From positions 62,001 to 126,000 of the forward strand of contig SUYC01000011.1 of NCBI GenBank assembly GCA_015060625.1: DNA of 64,000 bases, given 5' to 3'. This document shows, piece after piece, positions 24,619-33,781 of this stretch. Position 1 is the stretch's first letter. Each line of letters begins with the position of its first letter. Both the position numbers and the translations under genes were made by a program. The DNA is from Xylanibacter ruminicola. GTDB lineage: Bacteria; Bacteroidota; Bacteroidia; Bacteroidales; Bacteroidaceae. The notes beneath the pieces are model-generated. The model saw only the letters and a list, made by a program, of their open reading frames with translations, searched no databases and was not told the DNA's origin.

Positions 24619-25475
24619 TTACTTGGATAAGTATTTCTTTCAATATACTGCTGTTGGCAGTTGTCGTCTGGCTCCTTCATAGGAGACGGCAGATGGATGA
24701 AGTTGACTGTAAGGCGCCGCGTCCAGAAACAGTAGCTACCCATATCAAGAAAAAAATTCTAGTGGTGGGTATGGATGAGGATACAGTGACGAATCTGAAA
24801 GCAGGTTTGCAGTCTGACTATGACTTGGTGTTCGTGAAGAGTGGACAGCAGGCTATCCATATGATTGAGGATATCAAAGCCGACCTTGTCATATCCGAAT
24901 ACCTGATGCAGGATATGGGTGGCGATGAACTCTGTCATGCCATCAGAGAAGATGCAGAAACCTGTATGCTACCAGTCGTATTCCTCTCGTCGCTATCCTA
25001 TAGTACCGATATCGTTTATGGTTTGGAGGCTGGTGCAAAAGACTTTATCACCAAACCATGCGACATGTCGATACTGAAAGCCAGAATAGGAATTGTACTC
25101 GAAGAACCAACAAAAGGACTTCCGGATCTGAGCAAGTCTGGCGCTGTCAAGGAAACGAGTGATTTGGAATTTCTGCAAAGACTTGATAAGGTTATCAGGG
25201 CGCAATTGTCCAACAGCGAGTTGCAGATTAATGATATCTGCCAGGAAATGGGGATGAGCCGTACGGCTATGTTTACCAAAATCAAAGCCACAACAGGGCA
25301 CTGTCCAAATGACTATTTGCGAATATTCAGACTGAATGAATCGAAGAGGTTATTGGAAGCGAAACTATGGACGATAGCAGAAGTAGCAGTAAAAGTGGGA
25401 TATAATGATCCCAAGTACTTCAGTACCTGTTTTAAGAAACAATTTGGCTTTTCTCCAAGTAAGATGATGAAATAA
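24615..25475 (+). CDS. Membrane-anchored regulator: degenerate receiver domain plus AraC-type HTH
   Basis: A 286-residue protein: one N-terminal membrane span (5-22), a receiver domain (about 47-165) and an AraC-family double HTH (about 185-286, with DICQEMGMSRTAMFTKIK and AEVAVKVGYNDPKYFSTCFKK). This looks like the last third of a hybrid two-component system, without the periplasmic sensor or the histidine kinase. The receiver pocket is broken: the phosphate-accepting Asp is E95 (VISEYLMQD), and the acidic pair normally starting the domain is GM (52-53). Lys147 (ITKPCD) remains. Glu may mimic the phosphorylated state. The 4-bp overlap with the GH9 gene makes it part of the PUL1 operon it probably controls. 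Confidence 0.88.
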   Translation: MITWISISFNILLLAVVVWLLHRRRQMDEVDCKAPRPETVATHIKKKILVVGMDEDTVTNLKAGLQSDYDLVFVKSGQQAIHMIEDIKADLVISEYLMQDMGGDELCHAIREDAETCMLPVVFLSSLSYSTDIVYGLEAGAKDFITKPCDMSILKARIGIVLEEPTKGLPDLSKSGAVKETSDLEFLQRLDKVIRAQLSNSELQINDICQEMGMSRTAMFTKIKATTGHCPNDYLRIFRLNESKRLLEAKLWTIAEVAVKVGYNDPKYFSTCFKKQFGFSPSKMMK

Positions 25476-25494
25476 ACAATAAAATAAAACAAAT

Positions 25495-26439
25495 ATGGAA
25501 ACTTATTTAGGTTTAGATTTAGGCGGCACTAAACTCCTGATAGGCGAGGTTGATGGCCAAGGGAACATTTACAATCACAAGCGTTATGACTCTGGCTATT
25601 TCAATCAGCAGGTGGCTTTTGATATTATCCGTCATTCTTTGGATGATTATATCCATCAGGTGGGTTGGTACAAGCAGCCGCCCGTAGCAATGGGGGTTGG
25701 ATTGATAGGACGTGTTGACTATGAGCAGGGTATCTGGCAGCAGATTGATCCCGAGCGAACCTACCCAATGCCTTTGGCACAGCAACTGTCTGAAACGTAC
25801 GGTATGCCTTGCTTTATTGACAACGATGTGAAGAGTGCCACGCGTGCAGAGATGATGTGGGGGCATGGTAGGGTGTCACGTAACTTCTTATATGTCAACG
25901 TTGGTACGGGTATTGCTGCTGGTCTCGTTATCAATGGGCAACAAGTTCGTGGTAGTCATTTTAATGCTGGCGAAGTGGGACATGTGAGAGTGGGAGTTCA
26001 GGTGGGCGTGAAATGTCCATGTGGTCGAGTTGACTGTGTGGAGGCTATTGCTTCCGGTATGGGCTTCGACCGTTGTGCCCGTTTACTCCAGAAACAATAT
26101 CCTACTGCATTGCAGATTCCTACAGTGAATGGTGAACGCGTTGACGTGAGAGATATCTTTGCCCTCTATGGACAGAATGACCCCTTATGCAGAGTGCTGG
26201 TTGACAATGCTGCTGAGGCCTTAGCCAATCTGATTATGAACTTGGTGCGAATGACCGATCCCGACACGGTGGTTTTAGGAGGTGGCGTAGTTGCAGATGG
26301 CTTCATGCTTGAACATATTGAGCACTATCTGCATCCTGTTACCATGCGATTCGTATCTAATGGTGTTGTACTTACCAAACTTGACCCGCAATTTGCAGGT
26401 CTCTTAGGTGCTGCGGCTATATCCATGAATTCTAAATAA
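25495..26439 (+). CDS. ROK-family sugar kinase
   Basis: A 314-residue ROK protein: phosphate-binding LGLDLGGTK at the N-terminus, catalytic Asp in FIDNDVKSAT, VGTGIAAGLV, and the zinc motif with GEVGH and CPCGRVDCVEA. There is no N-terminal HTH, so it is a kinase and not a NagC-like repressor. ROK kinases phosphorylate glucose, GlcNAc, glucosamine, ManNAc or fructose at C6. The next gene is a glucosamine-6-phosphate deaminase relative, so glucosamine or GlcNAc is the likely substrate. With no deacetylase in the locus, glucosamine is slightly favoured (inference). Confidence 0.9.
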   Translation: METYLGLDLGGTKLLIGEVDGQGNIYNHKRYDSGYFNQQVAFDIIRHSLDDYIHQVGWYKQPPVAMGVGLIGRVDYEQGIWQQIDPERTYPMPLAQQLSETYGMPCFIDNDVKSATRAEMMWGHGRVSRNFLYVNVGTGIAAGLVINGQQVRGSHFNAGEVGHVRVGVQVGVKCPCGRVDCVEAIASGMGFDRCARLLQKQYPTALQIPTVNGERVDVRDIFALYGQNDPLCRVLVDNAAEALANLIMNLVRMTDPDTVVLGGGVVADGFMLEHIEHYLHPVTMRFVSNGVVLTKLDPQFAGLLGAAAISMNSK

Positions 26440-26448
26440 TCCATAGGT

Positions 26449-27183
26449 ATGATGAGTATTACTATCGTAGAGAATGAGTCGGTCTTCGATCTGACTGCCT
26501 CACAACGTGTCATCAGGCAGATACTATTAAAACCAGATAGCGTTATCGGTTTGTCAACAGGCAGAACGACTAAGAATATGCACCGCAAAATTGTGGAACA
26601 ATATCACAGAACGCCTTTTGATGTCAGTCACGTTACGTTTTTCGGATTGGACGAGGTGATGAATGTGCCCCGAACTTATGCTGGTGCTTGTTATACGATG
26701 TTGAAGACGGAGTTGATAGACGACTTGGGCATCGATAATGCCCATTTTCTGATGCTGCCCACCATGAGTTCTGACTGGGAAAAAGACTGTAAAACATTTG
26801 TTGATAGTATAGAAGCGCGTGGGGGAATCGATCTCCTGATACTTGGATTAGGGGAGAATGGACATCTGGGATTCAATCAACCAGGTACACCATTTGAGAG
26901 TGTGGCTTGGACGACGAGGATGAATGACGAGCTGGAGGCGCGCATTCGCCAGGAAACACAGACTCCTCTAAGTCTCTCTTTGGGTGGTGTCACACTGGGT
27001 ATCAAGGATATCATGCATGCCAGGAAAATCGTTTTGGTGGCTAAGGGGGCGCATAAGGCCGATATGGTGCGCAGCATGTTATATGGTCCTGTATCAAGAG
27101 CAGTGCCAGCCTCAGTACTTCAACTTCATCCTCAATGCGAGTTTTTGTTGGATGCTGCTGCAGCTAAATTTGTGAAACGTTAA
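26449..27183 (+). CDS. Glucosamine-6-phosphate deaminase family protein (NagB-like) with altered active-site residues
   Basis: A 244-residue Rossmann-fold isomerase/deaminase. SVIGLSTGRTT binds phosphate; D68 in FFGLDEV matches the general base D72 of E. coli NagB. The loop GLGENGHLGFNQPG (133-146) keeps the ring-opening His (H139), but aligned by eye the E. coli partners D141 and E148 are N137 and Q144. N is found in other NagB enzymes; Q is unusual. The expected reaction is glucosamine-6-P to fructose-6-P plus ammonia. Galactosamine-6-P isomerase is an alternative. It lies 9 bp after the kinase and 4 bp before the permease. Confidence 0.85.
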   Translation: MMSITIVENESVFDLTASQRVIRQILLKPDSVIGLSTGRTTKNMHRKIVEQYHRTPFDVSHVTFFGLDEVMNVPRTYAGACYTMLKTELIDDLGIDNAHFLMLPTMSSDWEKDCKTFVDSIEARGGIDLLILGLGENGHLGFNQPGTPFESVAWTTRMNDELEARIRQETQTPLSLSLGGVTLGIKDIMHARKIVLVAKGAHKADMVRSMLYGPVSRAVPASVLQLHPQCEFLLDAAAAKFVKR

Positions 27184-27187
27184 GAAG

Positions 27188-28468
27188 ATGATTGATATGA
27201 ATTCAAAATTGCAACCGCAGACAAACTATTTTGGACCATTCCTCACAATGGTCTTTCTCTTTTTGATTGTAGGATTCCTAACTACAGCCAACGGACAGTT
27301 CCAAGGGCCTCTCAAGGCGGCTTTCCTTTCAGATGCAGGTAGCCTTAAAAACACTCTAACCACACTGGTAACCTTCTCTTGGTTTCTGGCTTATCCCGTT
27401 TGTGGCCGATTGGGATCAAAGTGGATTGAGTGTTATGGCTACAAGGGCACACTCATACGTGGGCTCATGGTGATGACCATTGGATTGCTATTGTTTTTCC
27501 TCTCCTCATGGTTTACAATGCATCTGCCTGATGCTGCATTACAGTTGAATGATCATAGCATTCCTGGCGGATTCTTTATTTTCCTGTTAGGATCCTTTGT
27601 TGTCGGAGCTTCGGCTACTATTCTGCAAGTGGTGATCAATCCTTACCTTACAGCCTGTAACGTTAAAAGCACTCAGGCAGTGCAACGCCTGGCTATTGGT
27701 GGTACAGCAAATTCGGTAGGTACTACGATAGCCCCCTATTTTGTGTCGGGCATTGTGTTTGGTGGTCTTGCGTTGGAAGAAGTGCAAATCCAACAGTTGA
27801 TGGTGCCTTTCCTGGTATTGGCGGCTGTTGTATTCTTCATCATTTTTATTCTGCTTCGCCTCTCTCTTCCTGATATAAAAGGGACACATCACGAAATGGG
27901 TGAGAAGCTGGAGAGAAGCGTGTGGTCTTTCAGTCATCTGGCGTATGGCGTGGTGGCTATCTTTTTCTATGTGGGATGTGAGGTGTGTATTGGTACAAAC
28001 ATCAACCTCTATGTCAGCGAGGATCTTAGATTAGACATTTCTGTATGCACGTTGATGGCAACACTCTATTGGGGTGGCCTGTTGGTAGGAAGATTGTTGG
28101 GAAGCACACTCAGCACCATCCATCCTCGTGTCCAATTGATATTTACCACAACGATGGCCTGTTTATTGGTTATAATGGCTATGCTGACTAATAACCCATG
28201 GATATTGGTGGCGGTAGGTCTATGTCACAGCATCATGTGGGGAGCCATTTTTACTTTGGCTGTATCAAAACTCGGAAAATATACTTCTGTAGCTTCTGGC
28301 GTATTCATGATTGGAGTGGTTGGCGGTGCCCTGTTGCCACTCCTCCAAGGCCTACTGGCTGACTGGATGGGCCATTGGCGTTGGTCGTGGTCCATCGTTC
28401 TTTTCGGCGAGTTGGTCATGCTTTTCTATGCACTCATAGGTTCTAAAGTCCGGCAATCAGCTCTTTAA
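27188..28468 (+). CDS. Sugar permease, MFS, FucP/NagP subfamily
   Basis: A 426-residue protein with twelve predicted membrane spans. The N-terminal FLFLIVGFLTTANGQFQGPL and INPYLTACN are typical of the FucP/NagP/glucose-galactose group of proton symporters; NagP is the GlcNAc permease of this group in other Gram-negative bacteria. It would bring the monosaccharide released in the periplasm into the cytosol for the kinase and deaminase encoded just upstream. GlcN, GlcNAc or another hexose cannot be told apart from sequence. It is the last gene before a strong inverted repeat. Confidence 0.88.
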   Translation: MIDMNSKLQPQTNYFGPFLTMVFLFLIVGFLTTANGQFQGPLKAAFLSDAGSLKNTLTTLVTFSWFLAYPVCGRLGSKWIECYGYKGTLIRGLMVMTIGLLLFFLSSWFTMHLPDAALQLNDHSIPGGFFIFLLGSFVVGASATILQVVINPYLTACNVKSTQAVQRLAIGGTANSVGTTIAPYFVSGIVFGGLALEEVQIQQLMVPFLVLAAVVFFIIFILLRLSLPDIKGTHHEMGEKLERSVWSFSHLAYGVVAIFFYVGCEVCIGTNINLYVSEDLRLDISVCTLMATLYWGGLLVGRLLGSTLSTIHPRVQLIFTTTMACLLVIMAMLTNNPWILVAVGLCHSIMWGAIFTLAVSKLGKYTSVASGVFMIGVVGGALLPLLQGLLADWMGHWRWSWSIVLFGELVMLFYALIGSKVRQSAL

Positions 28469-28490
28469 GGGGCTTACTTTCTGATAGTGA

Positions 28491-28558
28491 AGGTTAATAA
28501 AATGACAAATATGTGCAGCATGATAGTTTTTCTACACTATTTGTCATTTTGTTAACCT
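28491..28558. terminator. Long inverted repeat, probable terminator/attenuator within PUL1
   Basis: Left arm 28491-28511 (AGGTTAATAAAATGACAAAT, then A) pairs with right arm 28538-28558 over 21 bp with one T/C difference (a G-U pair in RNA). The loop is 26 nt, and a C-plus-six-T run follows at once (28559-28565). It lies 22 nt after the permease stop and just before the susC promoter, so it can separate the catabolic half from the transport half of the locus. Confidence 0.7.
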
Positions 28559-28577
28559 CTTTTTTGTGTATAAGGCC

Positions 28578-28585
28578 TAATTTTG
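28578..28585 (+). promoter_or_regulatory. -7 box of the first susC
   Basis: TAATTTTG, 63 nt before the ATG at 28649; no -33 TTTG at 19-20 bp. The downstream leader is AT-rich. The box is the same as that of the PUL2 susC (54021-54028). Confidence 0.6.
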
Positions 28586-28648
28586 CTCCCCGTAATAAAA
28601 CTAAAAAGTCGAAGCAAACAATTATTATTAACTCTAATGTTATTTTGA

Positions 28649-31600
28649 ATGGGAAAGTTATGCAAAATGAGTCTCCTCTTGTTGGCCTTGTTGCTACAAG
28701 GAGTGTGCCTTGCACAAGGCTTCATTGATGTGCGAGGTTGTGTTACTGACGAGCAGAACGAACCGATTATTGGTGCCACTGTGCAAATCAAAGACAAGTC
28801 GAAGGGCACAGTCACCGATGTCGGAGGCAATTATCTTTTGTCGAGAGTTCCCAGGGGTACGACCTTGGTATTCTCTTACGTTGGTTGCAAATCTGTGGAA
28901 ATGAAAGCGACAACGGGACCAATGAATGTGGTTCTTGTGGCAAGTAATGAGATGCTCAACGAATTAGTGGTAATTGGCTATGGTCAGCAGAGTAAGGTCA
29001 CACTGACAGGCTCCGTGTCAAACGTGAGTGGAAAGGAACTCCTGAAGTCACCTGCTGCCTCTCTGGGTAATGCCCTTACTGGTAAGTTGCCTGGCCTGCA
29101 GTCGGTGCAGTACACTGGTGTTCCTGGTGGCGATGATCCTGTCATCCGCATCCGTGGTATAGGCTCTTTCAATAGTGCCGAACCGCTCGTGTTGGTAGAT
29201 GGGGTAGAGCGTGAGTTCAGTCAGATTGACCCGAACGAGGTGCAGGATATTTCAATCCTCAAAGATGCTTCTGCAACGGCTGTTTTTGGTGTGCGTGGTG
29301 CTAATGGTGTTATCCTTGTAACTACCCGTCGTGGTGCCGTGGGGAAACCAACCATCTCACTGACAACCTCATTCGGACTGCAACAGATATCCCGATTTCT
29401 CGAACCTGCCAGCTCTTATGAATATGCTACTGCCTATAACCATGCACAAGAGGTGGAAGGGGTGGCCGAAGATGGATGGAAATTCTCGAAGGAAGCTATA
29501 CAACACTGGAAGGATATGGATATGCCTACGGTCTATCCAAGCACCAACTGGTTCAAATACCTGATGAATGATCATGCCTGGCAAGATCAATATAATATTA
29601 ATGTGTCGGGTGGCACAGAACGTGCCAGATATTTTGTTTCTGCAGGAATGCTCAACCAAAATGGACTGTTCAAGACTTTCGGGCAGAGTGATGATGCCAA
29701 CTTCAAATACCGTCGTTATAATTTCCGTGCTAATCTGGATGTTGATTTATCCCAACGGAGCACGCTCTCTATTGGCATCGGTGGACGTATTGGGCGTCGT
29801 AACTCTATCGGTAATGGCGAGTATAACGGCCAGTCGGGAGTCTTTGGCGTAGAGGGACTGCTTAATAACGGTACACCTATGTCGGGCTATGGTCTTGACA
29901 ACAGAGGGCGCCGTATTGTCTCCGATCCCGATCTGGTGGGTGCTGTAGGCTCAGATGGTCTAGGTCTCATCTACGAGCATGGTTATACCACACAGCGTCA
30001 GAGTGTAGTGAATCTCGACCTGCAGTATAAGCTCAAACTCGATTTTATTACCAAGGGTCTTGATTTCCGTATCAAGGGCTCCTATAACTCTGATTATACG
30101 CAGCAAAAGGCTCGTACCACGGGTGGTGGTATCAACTATAAGGCTACTATCGTCAAAGGCGAATATGATGATGATGGCTCGCCAAAGATTGCATATGTCC
30201 GTCAAGGTGACTCGTGGCCGCTTGGCTACAGCGAATCGAAATGGGGTGGTAGAAACTGGTATGCTGAGGCGAGCCTGAACTATGCTCGTAAGTTTGGTGA
30301 CCATAATCTTGGCGCCCTCGTCCTTTATAATGAATCCAAAAACTACTATCCTGGCGGTCAGTATAATTCTATCCCTCGTGGCTACGTAGGTATGGTGGGA
30401 CGTTTGACTTACGACTATCAGACAAAGTATATGGTTGACTTTAATATGGGTTACAATGGCTCAGAGAACTTTGCCCGAGGTAAGCGTTTCGGCTTCTTCC
30501 CATCAGCTTCTCTTGGTTGGATAGCCTCGTCTGAAAAGTTCTGGGAACCTATCCGCAAAGTCATTTCTTATTTTAAGATTCGTGGCTCAGTCGGTAAGGT
30601 TGGTAATGACCAGGGAATAGGACGTTTCCTCTATCTGCCTGGTACTTGGCAATTCTACAATAATAATGGTGGTGCCTGGTGGACCAACGACCGTACAGGT
30701 AACTTCGGTGTCAACAATGGCTCATTCATGCCGGGTGCACGCGAATCTACCAATGGTAATCCCGATGTGACTTGGGAGACTGCCACCAAACAGAACTATG
30801 GTTTCGACATTCATTTCTTCGACGACCGTTTGAGTTTTGGTTTAGACCTCTTTTGGGAAGATCGTAAGAACATCCTCGTTTCTAATGAGACCACCATTGC
30901 CAGTATCTCTGCTTTGAAACCCAACTCGATTAATTTCGGTCGTGTGAAGAACCATGGTTATGAGATTACGTTGCGCTGGGCTGATAAGATTGGTGAGGTG
31001 AGCTATTCTATAGCGCCAACTTTTGCTTTTGCTCGTAATGAGATTGTTGAGATGGCCGAAGTGAAGAAGGAGTTCCCCCATATGTATCATACAGGACATC
31101 CTGTAGGACAGCCTTTCGGCTATGAATTCTTTGAATTCTATGTGCCTGGTCAAACCGAACAGCATTACAAGGATGTTTATGGTGTTGACATGCCTGACCA
31201 ACAGATAACGCTGCGTCCTGGTGATAGTGTGTTTGTCGATTATACTGGTGATGGAAAAGTGGATGCCAATGATGTGCATGCCATCGGCTATAGCGACATT
31301 CCAGAATATACTGGTAGCATTAACGCAACACTCAACTGGAAAGGTTTCGATTTTTCCATGACCTGGGTGGGGGCTACCCACGTCAACCGTCAGCTGAGCT
31401 CATTCTATACACCAGCTTTTGGTACTGGCAACCAGTCGATGCTGAACAAGTGGGTGTATGATAACTCGTGGACGGCAGACAATCTGAATGCCATACTGCC
31501 TCGCATCTCTCTTGAGAAATCGGCACGTGAGCATAATGGCGCCCTTTCGTCTCCATGGATGGTTGATGCATCATATATCCGTCTGAAGAACATGGAAATT

Positions 31601-31780
31601 GGCTATTCGTTCCGCATACCAGGAATACCCATCAATAATATCCGTGTTTATGCCAATGGCTACAACCTTCTTACTTTCACAAGTTTCAAGGCTAATGACC
31701 CAGAGGCGCAAGCCGGTTATGGTAGCACGCGTTACCCCATGACTCGCGTCTATAACTTCGGAATTAACTTTAACTTCTAA
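28649..31780 (+). CDS. SusC/RagA-type TonB-dependent outer-membrane transporter, PUL1 pair 1
   Basis: A 1043-residue transporter. Signal peptide (to CLAQ), a carboxypeptidase-regulatory-like domain (about 25-100: VRGCVTDEQNEPIIGATVQI), the TonB-interacting MLNELVVIGYGQQSK, a plug (about 120-230: LPGLQSV, IRIRGIGSFNS, VLVDGVE, ILKDASATAVFGVRGANGVI) and a 22-stranded barrel ending in FGINFNF. It imports oligosaccharides with its SusD partner, encoded 11 bp downstream. Chitooligosaccharides or their deacetylated forms are the expected cargo from context. Confidence 0.95.
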   Translation: MGKLCKMSLLLLALLLQGVCLAQGFIDVRGCVTDEQNEPIIGATVQIKDKSKGTVTDVGGNYLLSRVPRGTTLVFSYVGCKSVEMKATTGPMNVVLVASNEMLNELVVIGYGQQSKVTLTGSVSNVSGKELLKSPAASLGNALTGKLPGLQSVQYTGVPGGDDPVIRIRGIGSFNSAEPLVLVDGVEREFSQIDPNEVQDISILKDASATAVFGVRGANGVILVTTRRGAVGKPTISLTTSFGLQQISRFLEPASSYEYATAYNHAQEVEGVAEDGWKFSKEAIQHWKDMDMPTVYPSTNWFKYLMNDHAWQDQYNINVSGGTERARYFVSAGMLNQNGLFKTFGQSDDANFKYRRYNFRANLDVDLSQRSTLSIGIGGRIGRRNSIGNGEYNGQSGVFGVEGLLNNGTPMSGYGLDNRGRRIVSDPDLVGAVGSDGLGLIYEHGYTTQRQSVVNLDLQYKLKLDFITKGLDFRIKGSYNSDYTQQKARTTGGGINYKATIVKGEYDDDGSPKIAYVRQGDSWPLGYSESKWGGRNWYAEASLNYARKFGDHNLGALVLYNESKNYYPGGQYNSIPRGYVGMVGRLTYDYQTKYMVDFNMGYNGSENFARGKRFGFFPSASLGWIASSEKFWEPIRKVISYFKIRGSVGKVGNDQGIGRFLYLPGTWQFYNNNGGAWWTNDRTGNFGVNNGSFMPGARESTNGNPDVTWETATKQNYGFDIHFFDDRLSFGLDLFWEDRKNILVSNETTIASISALKPNSINFGRVKNHGYEITLRWADKIGEVSYSIAPTFAFARNEIVEMAEVKKEFPHMYHTGHPVGQPFGYEFFEFYVPGQTEQHYKDVYGVDMPDQQITLRPGDSVFVDYTGDGKVDANDVHAIGYSDIPEYTGSINATLNWKGFDFSMTWVGATHVNRQLSSFYTPAFGTGNQSMLNKWVYDNSWTADNLNAILPRISLEKSAREHNGALSSPWMVDASYIRLKNMEIGYSFRIPGIPINNIRVYANGYNLLTFTSFKANDPEAQAGYGSTRYPMTRVYNFGINFNF

Positions 31781-31791
31781 CAATCAAGACA

Positions 31792-33747
31792 ATGAATTAT
31801 ATCCAAAAACTCAAAATAAAGACCGCTGCCATGCTCTGTGTTGCTGCGAGCTCATTGGCTTCGTGTGTAGATGATATAAATATTGGAAATGGCTTTCTCG
31901 ATAAGCAGCCGGGCGTCGATGTGACCATGGACACCATTTTTGTCAAAGGAGAGAGTGCCAAACGCTTTCTCTGGCACATGTATGGTGCCATGCATAACCC
32001 CTTCACCTATACTGGTGCAGTATGGTACTCGCATCCCGATGCGCTTACTGATATCTGTCAGTCATACTGTGGATGGCATAATTTGGGAAAATACTATGGT
32101 GGCGACCTAACTGAAACAGATCAGGATAATGGCGGTTTTGTTAAATTCCCTTTTATTGCTAATGGTGATGGTAATAGTCGTGCTGGCATCTGGCGTACGA
32201 TTCGTGAAGGGTGGATCTTTATGGAGAATATCGATCGTGTTCCCGACTTGAGCGAATCAGAGAAGAGTCAGTTGCGTGGTGAGGTCTATGTTATCATGGC
32301 CTCGCGCTATTTCGATGCCTTCCGTAATTTCGGTGGTCTTCCCAAAGTAGATCGTTCTTACCAAGCTGCTGATATCGTAGATGGCAAACGTATGAGCGTT
32401 ATCGAAACTGCCGAATTTATCGACCAGCTCCTTCAGGCGGCCATCGATGAACCAGGACTGCCCTTCTATGTTCAGGACCAGGCTTCGAATTCTGGTCGAC
32501 TAACTAAGGGCTCGGCTTATGGTCTGCGTGTGAAACTCTGGAATTTCGTGGCTTCTCCTTTGTTCAATAGCGACCAGCCTTATCTGCAGTTTACGCGTCA
32601 TGAAGAGAATCAGGACCTTCACCAGATATGGACAGGTGGCTATCAGGCGGATTTGTGGCAGAAGGCGCTCAAGGCTTGCGAGGATTTCTTCCAGGCCAAT
32701 AGTGCGAATGGCAATTATTTCGCTCTTGTTCAGCCTGAAGGTAATACTGAACAAGACTATTGTAATGCTTTCCGTGCAGCCTACTGGTTCCGTGGCAACA
32801 GCGAGAAGGTGATTGAAGTGCATGCTGGTCCTGGTAACAATGCCTGGAATGGTGACTGGAACGTAGAAGGTATGGATGAGTTTGGTATGGCCCTCTTCAC
32901 CCTAGAGTACATGGAGATGTTTGGTATGGCTGATGGACGTAACTTCCCTTACGACGATGTGTTCAATACAGATAACCCCGATAATGTGGATATTTTTGCC
33001 AATCGTGATCCACGTCTCTATGAGACGATGGTGGTGAATCGCAATAATCTGGTTGAACAGTATAACGGACTGTCGAGCACAGAAATTTGGCAGGGTGGTA
33101 ATGTCGATCAGAACTTCAATCCCCAAGTCACCGATAACCCTTGGTCAACACGACTGAAACTATTTAAATATCTCCGTGACAACGGTTATGCTGCTTACTA
33201 TCCCACCAATTATGCTTATCTGCGTATGGCTGATATTCACCTTTGCTATGCTGAGGCATTGGCACAGACAGGTAACTTGCAGAAAGCCTGCGACGAAATG
33301 AATAAGGTACGTGCACGTGTAGGATTAGGTAAGGTAGAGGTGATGAATCCAAAACTCAACCTCACATCCAACAAAGATAACTTTATCGAGCAACTTTTCA
33401 AAGAGCGTGCTTGCGAATTTGGATATGAAGACTCTCGTTGGTATGATCTGATACGTTACAAGAGATCAGATATCTTCAAGAAGCAGGTGCACCAATTACG
33501 TGTATGGCGTAAGGATGCCAATGGTAAGAAGATGGATCCTGCTGACTATCATGGTGATACGAGCCTTCAGCCTGGCGAACCATGGCCTGACTGTATCTAT
33601 GAAAAGGTGCCTTGTACCAATAATATCCGTGTATGGTGGGATACCAATAGCCAGACCAGCAAGTGGAACGATAAATGGTATCTTTCACCTATCTCACGAG
33701 ATGAAATCAATAAGGGCTATGGTCTGAACCAGAACCCCGGTTGGTAA
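31792..33747 (+). CDS. SusD/RagB-type surface lipoprotein, PUL1 pair 1
   Basis: A 651-residue lipoprotein with lipid-attachment Cys25 (SLASCVDD). The SusD fold is visible from the N-terminal FLDKQPGVD, the TPR-like part around LRGEVYVIMASRYFDAFRNF and GGLPKVD, and the C-terminal FKERACEFGYEDSRWYDLIRYKR and NQNPGW end. It caps the SusC barrel and captures the glycan at the cell surface. It is longer than most SusD proteins (about 500-600), which suggests extra surface loops. Confidence 0.94.
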   Translation: MNYIQKLKIKTAAMLCVAASSLASCVDDINIGNGFLDKQPGVDVTMDTIFVKGESAKRFLWHMYGAMHNPFTYTGAVWYSHPDALTDICQSYCGWHNLGKYYGGDLTETDQDNGGFVKFPFIANGDGNSRAGIWRTIREGWIFMENIDRVPDLSESEKSQLRGEVYVIMASRYFDAFRNFGGLPKVDRSYQAADIVDGKRMSVIETAEFIDQLLQAAIDEPGLPFYVQDQASNSGRLTKGSAYGLRVKLWNFVASPLFNSDQPYLQFTRHEENQDLHQIWTGGYQADLWQKALKACEDFFQANSANGNYFALVQPEGNTEQDYCNAFRAAYWFRGNSEKVIEVHAGPGNNAWNGDWNVEGMDEFGMALFTLEYMEMFGMADGRNFPYDDVFNTDNPDNVDIFANRDPRLYETMVVNRNNLVEQYNGLSSTEIWQGGNVDQNFNPQVTDNPWSTRLKLFKYLRDNGYAAYYPTNYAYLRMADIHLCYAEALAQTGNLQKACDEMNKVRARVGLGKVEVMNPKLNLTSNKDNFIEQLFKERACEFGYEDSRWYDLIRYKRSDIFKKQVHQLRVWRKDANGKKMDPADYHGDTSLQPGEPWPDCIYEKVPCTNNIRVWWDTNSQTSKWNDKWYLSPISRDEINKGYGLNQNPGW

Positions 33748-33781
33748 TTCGGATTAAAAATATCAATAAGACTTAAAGAAT

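Noticed and set aside
28491..28558. The long inverted repeat as an invertible promoter switch
   Set aside because: No recombinase gene is nearby and the loop is only 26 nt with no promoter box inside; the T-run after the arm fits a terminator better.
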